This document shows, piece after piece, positions 26,512 to 32,712 of a stretch of 48,190 nucleotides of DNA. The notes beneath the pieces were generated by a model. The model did not search any database. It worked only from the letters and a program-made list of their open reading frames with translations, and was not told where the DNA came from. Origin of the DNA: Pseudomonas sp. P7548. Lineage in GTDB: Bacteria; Pseudomonadota; Gammaproteobacteria; Pseudomonadales; Pseudomonadaceae. Numbering within the stretch: the stretch's first letter is position 1; each line of letters starts with the position of its first letter. The DNA lies in assembly GCF_013386585.1 (NCBI RefSeq), contig NZ_JACARO010000076.1:1-48190 (forward strand). The letters are read 5' to 3'. The translations under genes were made by a program, and so were the position numbers.

Positions 26512-27333
26512 TCATTGAGTGACGTCAGAGGGCGGTGCTTCATTCGTCTGTTGGGGCACGTCCAGTTCCGCCACCCATTGCTTGACCAGCCGCACCTGCG
26601 CAGGTGTGCCCCTGACCAGCAAACTGTTGGTGTCGGGGTAGGCAATGACCGCAAAGCCCTTGTCTGCCAGCAGGCTCTTCTGTTTACGCGCCAGCAGGGC
26701 CTCGATCATCGAAACCATCCCCGGTACCACAGGTTTATCTGCACCGGTGCCCGCCTGGCGGTCCGCTACAAAATGGTGAAGCACCTCCACCACGCCGAAG
26801 GCCTGCGCCTGCACGGGCGTCTTCACGGCCCGGCGGTCCATCAATTGCGCCATTTGCAGCACGCGGTCGACATAGCTCGGCGGCCCGGACACATAAAACA
26901 TGCGCTGCCCGCCATCACGCAGAGGGAAGCGGGGCTCATCCAGCCCTGCCCCTTGCATGAGGCTGCGCAGCTTGCTGACGGAAATATGCCGGAGCACGAC
27001 GGCCGAACTCCTGATCTCGGCAGCCTCGTAGAGGAAAAGCGTTTGCCGGTCGCGGTGCCAGATCAATCCCTCCTGCCGAGCCAACGCCTCCAGCACCTGT
27101 TCGGGGGCTGCAAAGTCGTATGTTCCACTGACACGCTTGCGCTCAACCCGTCGGCTGACCACCACCGCCACACCCAAGGGCCCCAACAGTGCATTGAAAA
27201 ATGTGCCCAGGCTTTCCTCCTGCGCCTGGTACTCATCACCCCAGGCCGCTGCACAGCTGAGCAGCAACACGACACACAACGCCCACCGGCATAGTCGGTG
27301 ACAGGTCATCGTTGCGGCGGAGTCAGCGTGCAA
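26512..27333 (-). CDS. InvG-like type III secretin, N-terminal domains only
   Basis: 273 aa from a TTG at 27333 (GAGGA nine bases upstream); an ATG at 27309 (MTCHRLCRWALCVVLLLSCA) would also give a signal peptide. Seen: N0/N1-like domains (EESLGTFFNALLGPLGVAVV, GLIWHRDRQTLFLYEAAEIR, MFYVSGPPSYVDRVLQMA) and an N3-like domain ending IAYPDTNSLLVRGTPAQVRL...VAELDVPQQ. These match remembered InvG in order. InvG-type secretins continue into a beta-barrel of about 250 residues; here 12 unrelated residues and a TGA follow. It cannot form a pore by itself. It may be a decayed gene or a periplasmic ring fragment with another role. Confidence 0.82.
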   Translation of the reverse strand: MHADSAATMTCHRLCRWALCVVLLLSCAAAWGDEYQAQEESLGTFFNALLGPLGVAVVVSRRVERKRVSGTYDFAAPEQVLEALARQEGLIWHRDRQTLFLYEAAEIRSSAVVLRHISVSKLRSLMQGAGLDEPRFPLRDGGQRMFYVSGPPSYVDRVLQMAQLMDRRAVKTPVQAQAFGVVEVLHHFVADRQAGTGADKPVVPGMVSMIEALLARKQKSLLADKGFAVIAYPDTNSLLVRGTPAQVRLVKQWVAELDVPQQTNEAPPSDVTQ

Positions 27334-27424
27334 GGTGAGGTTTCCTCAGCGGTCTGGCGTAGCGAAGCGGCCATACTGAAAGGCAAGCGGCGTTCAATCT
27401 TGATGAAAAGCTGACGGCAACGCG

Positions 27425-27440
27425 TGGCATGTGCCTTGCT
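27425..27440 (+). promoter_or_regulatory. Sigma-54 promoter of nasST
   Basis: TGGCATGTGCCTTGCT: GG (27426-27427) and GC (27438-27439) are ten bases apart, and the surrounding bases match TGGCACG-N4-TTGCW closely. Transcription would start near 27450, just before the leader hairpins. Expected to need NtrC under nitrogen limitation; no NtrC site was assigned. Confidence 0.72.
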
Positions 27441-27461
27441 ACAGACATTGCATCAGGGCCC

Positions 27462-27549
27462 GCACCAGCGTCGGAGCAGGCCTACAGACAAAGGCGTCGT
27501 TACCCTTCAATGGCCCATAGCGCCATCCGAGGGAACGACGCTTTTTTTT
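27462..27549 (+). promoter_or_regulatory. Putative ANTAR-type attenuator in the nasS leader
   Basis: Hairpin 1: GCACC, loop AGCGTC, GGAGC (27462-27477; one A-A mismatch), a hexaloop with A1 and G4. Hairpin 2: GCCT/AGGC around ACAGACAA (27480-27495), also A1/G4, but the loop is 8 nt unless two As bulge out. Terminator: GCGTCGTT (27494-27501) pairs with AACGACGC (27534-27541), with CCCT/AGGG and ATGGC/GCCAT inside, then T8 (27542-27549), 20 nt before the nasS ATG. Hairpin 2 and the terminator share bases. The layout matches the nasA and nirB leaders. Confidence 0.6.
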
Positions 27550-27569
27550 CAGAGAAAAGGTAGGTGTTG

Positions 27570-28796
27570 ATGAACGATTCAGTCGGCAACAGCCCGGTGA
27601 ATAATCCGTTGGCCTGGGTCAACGGCAGTGACGCTCCGGAAAAGAGCAGCCTGGACCTGGGCTTCATGGCACTGACCGATTGCGCCTCACTGGTGGTTGC
27701 CGCCACCCAGGGTTTCGCCCAACCCTACGGGCTGACGCTGAACCTCAAGCGCCAGTCCTCCTGGGCTAACCTGCGCGACAAACTGGTCAGCGGTGAGCTG
27801 GATGCCGCCCACAGCCTGTATGGACTCATCTATGCCGTGCACCTGGGCATCGGCGGGGTGGCGCCCACCGAGATGGCGGTGCTGATGGGCCTCAACAGGA
27901 ACGGCCAGAGCATCAACCTGTCCCACGGCCTGCAGCAGCAAGGCGTGACCACTCCCGAGGCACTGGATCGCCACGTGCACCAAAGCCGAACAAAACTGAC
28001 CTTCGCCCAGACATTTCCCACGGGCACACACGCCATGTGGCTGTATTACTGGCTGGCGAGCCAAGGCATCCACCCCTTGCAGGACGTGGACAGTGTGGTG
28101 GTCCCGCCGCCGCAGATGGTTGCGCATCTGCAGGCTGGGCGCATCGACGGGTTTTGCGTCGGCGAGCCCTGGTGTGCCAGCGCAGTCAAGCAACATCAAG
28201 GTTTCACCCTGGCCACCACCCAGGCGATCTGGCCGGATCATCCGGAAAAGGTGCTCGGTTGCACCCAGGCGTTTGTCGAGCAATACCCCAACACGGCGCG
28301 GGTGCTGGTGATGGCCATTCTCGAAGCCAGCCGCTTTATTGAAGAAAGCCAGGAAAACCGTCGCTCTACCGCACAACTGCTCAGCGCCCGCGACTACCTG
28401 GATGCGCCACTCGACTGCATCGAACCCCGGCTGCTGGGCACCTATGACGATGGGCTGGGCAACCAGTGGCAAGACCCTCACGCGCTGCGCTTTTTTGCCG
28501 ATGGCGAGGTCAACCTGCCCTACCTGTCGGACGGCATGTGGTTCATGACCCAGTTCCGCCGCTGGGGCCTGCTGCGCGAAGACCCGGACTACCTGGGCAT
28601 CGCCCGCCAGGTCCAGCAGTTGGACCTGTATCGTCAAGCCGCCAGCGCCGTGAATGTTTCAAGCAGCCCCCAGGACATGCGCAGCAGCCAATTGATCGAC
28701 GGCAAGGTCTGGGACGGCAGCGACCCCGCCGCCTACGCGCGCAGCTTCCGCCTGCACGCCATGACCGACCACACCAGCCGCCAAGCCTTGCGCTGA
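27570..28796 (+). CDS. nasS: Nitrate sensor NasS (NrtA/CmpA family)
   Basis: 408 aa. Related to periplasmic nitrate-binding proteins of ABC transporters but without a signal peptide, so cytoplasmic; in known systems NasS holds NasT until nitrate or nitrite binds. Seen: the NrtA-like core with FMALTDCASLVVAATQGF, TFPTGTHAMWLYYWLASQG, VVPPPQMVAHLQAGRIDGFC and GEPWCASAV. The start chosen is the ATG at 27570, with AAAGG and TAGGTG upstream; the frame opens 6 nt earlier at a GTG. It is followed 13 nt later by nasT. Its promoter and leader carry a sigma-54 site and an attenuator-like terminator. Confidence 0.94.
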   Translation: MNDSVGNSPVNNPLAWVNGSDAPEKSSLDLGFMALTDCASLVVAATQGFAQPYGLTLNLKRQSSWANLRDKLVSGELDAAHSLYGLIYAVHLGIGGVAPTEMAVLMGLNRNGQSINLSHGLQQQGVTTPEALDRHVHQSRTKLTFAQTFPTGTHAMWLYYWLASQGIHPLQDVDSVVVPPPQMVAHLQAGRIDGFCVGEPWCASAVKQHQGFTLATTQAIWPDHPEKVLGCTQAFVEQYPNTARVLVMAILEASRFIEESQENRRSTAQLLSARDYLDAPLDCIEPRLLGTYDDGLGNQWQDPHALRFFADGEVNLPYLSDGMWFMTQFRRWGLLREDPDYLGIARQVQQLDLYRQAASAVNVSSSPQDMRSSQLIDGKVWDGSDPAAYARSFRLHAMTDHTSRQALR

Positions 28797-28809
28797 CAGG
28801 AGCACGGAT

Positions 28810-29385
28810 ATGTTGCGAATCCTGTTGATCAACGACACTCCGCGCAAGGTCGGTCGGCTTAGGGCCGCGCTGATTGAGGCCGGGTTCGAGGTCATCGATG
28901 AGTCGGGCCTGACCATCGACCTGCCGGCGCGCGTCGAAACGGTGCGACCGGACGTGATCCTGATCGATACCGAGTCACCCGGGCGCGATGTGATGGAGCA
29001 GGTGGTGCTGGTCAGCCGCGACCAGCCACGGCCGATCGTGATGTTTACCGATGAGCACGACCCGAATGTGATGCGCCAGGCAATCAAGTCCGGCGTCAGC
29101 GCCTACATTGTCGAAGGCATCCAGGCCCAGCGCCTCCAGCCGATTCTCGACGTGGCCATGGCGCGCTTCGAGAGCGACCAGGCCCTGCGCGCCCAGCTCC
29201 AGGCACGGGACCAGCAACTGGCCGAGCGCAAGCGCATCGAGCTGGCCAAGGGCATGCTGATGAAAATGAAGAGCTGCAATGAAGAAGAGGCCTACACCCT
29301 GATGCGCCGCCAGGCCATGAGCCGCCAGCAGAAACTGATCCAGGTGGCCGAGCAGATTATCGCCATGAGTGAGCTGCTCGGCTGA
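28810..29385 (+). CDS. nasT: ANTAR-domain antiterminator NasT
   Basis: 191 aa RNA-binding regulator. Residues 1-120 are a receiver-like domain (LLINDTPRKVGRLR, LIDTES with Asp53), and residues about 128-188 an ANTAR domain (AERKRIELAKGMLMKMKSCN, EEEAYTLMRRQAMSRQQKL). In relatives NasT is released from NasS by nitrate, binds paired hexaloop hairpins in nas leaders and prevents terminator formation. Targets of just that kind are present before nasA and nirB and, more degenerate, before nasS. It is co-transcribed with nasS; its stop abuts the nasA sigma-54 promoter. Confidence 0.95.
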   Translation: MLRILLINDTPRKVGRLRAALIEAGFEVIDESGLTIDLPARVETVRPDVILIDTESPGRDVMEQVVLVSRDQPRPIVMFTDEHDPNVMRQAIKSGVSAYIVEGIQAQRLQPILDVAMARFESDQALRAQLQARDQQLAERKRIELAKGMLMKMKSCNEEEAYTLMRRQAMSRQQKLIQVAEQIIAMSELLG

Positions 29386-29386
29386 T

Positions 29387-29404
29387 TTGGCTCAGCTCTT
29401 GCTA
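29387..29404 (+). promoter_or_regulatory. Sigma-54 promoter of nasA
   Basis: TTGGCTCAGCTCTTGCTA with GG (29389-29390), ten bases, GC (29401-29402); begins right after the nasT stop. Predicted start near 29414, seven bases before the first leader hairpin. Confidence 0.72.
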
Positions 29405-29420
29405 AGCATTCATCACAGGT

Positions 29421-29500
29421 AACCAACGGCGGTTGCCCCTCCACGACAAAGACGTCGCACATCCGGTTTGCCCCCCGCAAACCCGGTGGCGGCGTTTTTT
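29421..29500 (+). promoter_or_regulatory. NasT-responsive leader with terminator, upstream of nasA
   Basis: Hairpin 1: AACC, hexaloop AACGGC, GGTT (29421-29434). Hairpin 2: CGAC, hexaloop AAAGAC, GTCG (29444-29457). Both loops have A at position 1 and G at position 4, the ANTAR recognition pattern. Terminator 29453-29500: CGTCGC (29453-29458) pairs with GCGGCG (29489-29494), an inner GGTTTGC/GCAAACC stem follows, then T6. The terminator uses the 3' arm of hairpin 2, so the two are mutually exclusive, as expected for antitermination. Confidence 0.85.
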
Positions 29501-29596
29501 CGTTTTGGCCCCAGCGCATGGGGCCGGTGGGGCAGCCTTCGCCGGCTGTTCCATCACCCGGCCTTCTTACAAGACTCCCAACCGTTGAGGTGCGTG

Positions 29597-30808
29597 ATGA
29601 AATCAAGCTTCTGGAAATCCGGGCACACCCCGACCCTGTTTGCCGCGTTCCTGTATTTCGACCTGAGTTTCATGGTCTGGTACCTGCTGGGCCCGTTGGC
29701 GGTGCAGATCGCCGCCGACCTGCACTTGACCACCCAGCAGCGTGGCCTGGTGGTGGCGACGCCGATCCTGGCGGGCGCCGTGCTGCGCTTTCTGATGGGC
29801 ATGCTGGCCGACAAGCTGTCGCCCAAAACCGCCGGGCTGATCGGCCAGGTGATCGTGATCGCCGCGCTGTTGGGCGCCTGGAAGCTGGGCATCCACAGCT
29901 ACGAACAAGCCTTGTTGCTGGGCGTGTTCCTGGGCATGGCCGGTGCGTCGTTTGCCGTCGCCCTGCCCCTGGCGTCCCAGTGGTACCCCGCCGAACATCA
30001 GGGCAAGGCCATGGGCATCGCCGGCGCCGGCAACTCCGGCACCGTGTTTGCGGCCTTGCTCGCACCGGTGCTGGCCGCAGCGTTTGGCTGGAGCAATGTG
30101 TTCGGCTTCGCCCTGATCCCGCTGGTGCTTACCCTGATCGTCTTCGCCTGGCTGGCGCGCAATGCACCGGAACGCCCGAAAGCCAAATCCATGGCCGATT
30201 ACTTCAAGGCCCTGGGTGACCGCGACAGCTGGTGGTTCATGTTCTTCTACAGCGTCACGTTTGGCGGTTTCATCGGCCTGGCCAGCGCCCTGCCCGGCTA
30301 CTTCAACGACCAGTACGGCCTGAGCCCGGTTACCGCCGGCTACTACACCGCGGCCTGCGTGTTTGGCGGCAGCCTGATGCGTCCGTTGGGCGGCGCCTTG
30401 GCCGACCGGTTCGGCGGGATCCGCACCCTGCTCGGCATGTACAGCGTGGCGGCGATCTGCATCGCGGCGGTGGGCTTCAACCTGCCGAGTTCCTATGCGG
30501 CCTTGGCGCTGTTCGTTTGCACCATGCTCGGCCTCGGCGCAGGCAATGGCGCGGTGTTCCAACTGGTACCGCAGCGTTTTCGCCGTGAGATCGGCGTGAT
30601 GACCGGCCTGATCGGCATGGCCGGTGGGATCGGCGGTTTTGCCCTGGCGGCCGGCATGGGTGCGATCAAGCAAAGCACCGGCAGTTACCAGATGGCGCTG
30701 TGGTTGTTCGCCAGCCTTGGCGTGCTGGCCTGGTTCGGCCTGCACGGCGTGAAACGCCGCTGGAGAACCACTTGGGGTTCGGCCGCCGTGACCGCTGCGC
30801 GCGTCTGA
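29597..30808 (+). CDS. nasA: Nitrate/nitrite transporter, NarK/NasA type (MFS)
   Basis: 403 aa, 12 predicted membrane helices; imports nitrate for assimilation. The start chosen is the ATG at 29597 (MKSSFWKSGHTPTLFAAFLY) with TTGAGG six bases upstream, and not the frame opening at 29468, which would overlap the leader terminator. Seen: GPLAVQIAADLHLTTQQRG, the AGAGNSGTVFAALLAPVL nitrate-signature region in TM5, and GMAGGIGGFALAAGMG in the second half. Its stop overlaps the next ATG by one base (TGATG). Confidence 0.94.
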   Translation: MKSSFWKSGHTPTLFAAFLYFDLSFMVWYLLGPLAVQIAADLHLTTQQRGLVVATPILAGAVLRFLMGMLADKLSPKTAGLIGQVIVIAALLGAWKLGIHSYEQALLLGVFLGMAGASFAVALPLASQWYPAEHQGKAMGIAGAGNSGTVFAALLAPVLAAAFGWSNVFGFALIPLVLTLIVFAWLARNAPERPKAKSMADYFKALGDRDSWWFMFFYSVTFGGFIGLASALPGYFNDQYGLSPVTAGYYTAACVFGGSLMRPLGGALADRFGGIRTLLGMYSVAAICIAAVGFNLPSSYAALALFVCTMLGLGAGNGAVFQLVPQRFRREIGVMTGLIGMAGGIGGFALAAGMGAIKQSTGSYQMALWLFASLGVLAWFGLHGVKRRWRTTWGSAAVTAARV

Positions 30809-32478
30809 TGAGCCTGCAACTGAGCGTCGCCCACGCCAGCGCCATCGGCCCACGGGCCGAAAACCAGGACGCCCTGCGCGTGGTCACGCCGGTCGCGGAA
30901 CTGGCCGCCAGCAAAGGTTACCTGTGCGCATTGGCCGACGGTGTCAGCCAATGTGCCGATGGCGGGTTGGCGGCGCGCTCGACCTTGCAGGCCCTGGCCC
31001 TGGATTACTACGCCACGCCGCAAACCTGGGGCGTGGCCCAGGCCCTGGAACGCCTGCTGCTCGCGCAAAACCGCTGGCTGCAGGCCAACGGCGGTGGCCA
31101 GCCGTTGCTGACCACCCTCAGCGCCCTGGTGTTTCGCGGCCAGCGCTTCACCCTGGCCCACGTTGGCGATTGCCGGGTGTATCGCTGGCTGGACGGCGAG
31201 TTGCAGCGCATCAGCGAAGACCATGTGTGGGAGCAACCGGGCATGCAGCATGTGCTCAAGCGCGCCCTCGGCCTGGATCAGCACCTGGTGCTGGATTTTC
31301 TCGACGGCGAACTGCGCACGGGCGAATGCTTCCTGCTGCTCAGCGATGGGGTGTGGGCCACGTTGGGCGATCACAGCATCAGCACGATCCTGCGCGAACA
31401 AACCGACCTCGACCTGGCCGTGAACACCCTGGTCAACGCCGCTCATCTGGCCGGCAGCCAGGACAACGCCAGCGCTTTGCTGGTGCGCATCGACACGCTG
31501 GGCGCGGCCACCCTCGGCGATGCCTTGGTGCAGTTGCAGCAGTGGCCTTTGCCGCCGCCGCTTAAGGCTGGGCAACGCTTTGAAGGCTGGCAGGTGGAAA
31601 GCGTGCTGGCGCAGAGTCGACAGTCGTTGCTGTACCGGGTACGCGATGCCCAGCAGCAACCCTGGCTGTTGAAAACCTTGCCGCTCAACCGTGACGACGA
31701 CAACGATGCCGGCCAGGCCCTGCTGTCGGAAGAATGGTTTTTACGGCGGGTGGCCGGTCGCGCGTTTCCGGAAGTGCATGCCGCCAGCGGGCGTCAGCAC
31801 TTGTACTACGTGATGCGCGAATACCCCGGGCAAACCCTGGCTGCGCTGTTCCAGCAGCAAGGCCCGCTGCCCCTGGCGCAATGGCAGTCCATCGCCGAGC
31901 GCTTGCTGCGGGCCGTGGGCATGCTGCATCGACGGCAGATCCTGCACCGCGACATCAAACCGGAAAACCTGCTGCTGGGGGACGACGGCGAACTGCGTGT
32001 GCTGGATTTCGGCCTGGCCTACTGCCCGGGCCTTTCTGAAGACCGCGCTCACTTGCTGCCTGGCACCCCGAGTTTTATCGCACCGGAGGCCTTTGCGGGT
32101 GACCGGCCTACAGCGCAGCAGGATTTGTACAGCGTCGGCGTTACCTTGTATTACCTGCTCACCGGGCATTACCCCTACGGTGAAATCGAGGCTTTCCAAC
32201 GGCCGCGTTTCACCCAAGCTGTCAGCGCCAGCCGCTACCGCCCGGACCTGCCGGATTGGCTGCCACTGAGCCTGGAACAGGCTGTAGCGGCGCAACCCGC
32301 GCAGCGTTATGAAACCGCCGAGGAATGGCTGCTGGTGCTGGAGCAAGCCGATCGCCGCGAGTTGAGCGTGCGACCCAGGCCACTGCTGGAGCGTGAACCG
32401 TTGAAGGTCTGGCAGACCCTGGCGATGGTGTCACTGCTGATCAATCTGGTGCTGCTGTACTGGTTGTTGCACCACTAG
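30808..32478 (+). CDS. PP2C phosphatase-Ser/Thr protein kinase fusion, membrane-anchored
   Basis: 556 aa bifunctional signalling protein. Residues about 1-230: PP2C-type phosphatase (RAENQDALRV, ALADGVSQ, LAHVGDCRVYRW, LLSDGVWATL, GSQDNAS). Residues about 255-515: eukaryotic-type kinase, with catalytic HRDIKPENLLL (His380, Asp382), DFGLAY (Asp400) and GTPSFIAPEA. A single transmembrane helix lies at the C-terminus (about 530-553, LAMVSLLINLVLLYWLL), so both catalytic domains are cytoplasmic. It overlaps nasA by one base and precedes the nirB promoter, so it is co-expressed with nitrate uptake; substrates are unknown. Pseudomonas genomes commonly carry a kinase gene here. Confidence 0.9.
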   Translation: MSLQLSVAHASAIGPRAENQDALRVVTPVAELAASKGYLCALADGVSQCADGGLAARSTLQALALDYYATPQTWGVAQALERLLLAQNRWLQANGGGQPLLTTLSALVFRGQRFTLAHVGDCRVYRWLDGELQRISEDHVWEQPGMQHVLKRALGLDQHLVLDFLDGELRTGECFLLLSDGVWATLGDHSISTILREQTDLDLAVNTLVNAAHLAGSQDNASALLVRIDTLGAATLGDALVQLQQWPLPPPLKAGQRFEGWQVESVLAQSRQSLLYRVRDAQQQPWLLKTLPLNRDDDNDAGQALLSEEWFLRRVAGRAFPEVHAASGRQHLYYVMREYPGQTLAALFQQQGPLPLAQWQSIAERLLRAVGMLHRRQILHRDIKPENLLLGDDGELRVLDFGLAYCPGLSEDRAHLLPGTPSFIAPEAFAGDRPTAQQDLYSVGVTLYYLLTGHYPYGEIEAFQRPRFTQAVSASRYRPDLPDWLPLSLEQAVAAQPAQRYETAEEWLLVLEQADRRELSVRPRPLLEREPLKVWQTLAMVSLLINLVLLYWLLHH

Positions 32479-32537
32479 GGAGCAAATCCCCACTCCAGTT
32501 TTTGCGCAAGCCCCGTAAACCCGGGCACAAGGCAACT

Positions 32538-32553
32538 TGGCACAACCGCTGCA
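32538..32553 (+). promoter_or_regulatory. Sigma-54 promoter of nirBD-nasC-cobA
   Basis: TGGCACAACCGCTGCA: GG (32539-32540), ten bases, GC (32551-32552), with the canonical TGGCAC left half. Predicted start near 32564, 60 bp after the kinase stop. Confidence 0.75.
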
Positions 32554-32585
32554 TTAGCTGACACAACACCCCACATACAGCCGCA

Positions 32586-32674
32586 CCTTCAACGTCGAAG
32601 GGGCGAGTTTCCCGAGAGAACGGGACCAGGACAAAGGCGTCCTCGCTAGGTAACTAGCGGGGACGCCTTTTTTT
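32586..32674 (+). promoter_or_regulatory. NasT-responsive leader with terminator, upstream of nirB
   Basis: Three hairpins with A1/G4 hexaloops: CCTTC-AACGTC-GAAGG (32586-32601), TCCCG-AGAGAA-CGGGA (32610-32625) and AGGAC-AAAGGC-GTCCT (32628-32643). The terminator spans 32633-32674: AAAGGCGTCC...CTAG pairs with CTAG...GGACGCCTTT around GTAA, then a T-run. The third hairpin shares 32633-32643 with the terminator, so they exclude each other. Confidence 0.85.
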
Positions 32675-32712
32675 GTTTGCGCGTGATTGGTCGAGCCATT
32701 GCGGAGAACGAC

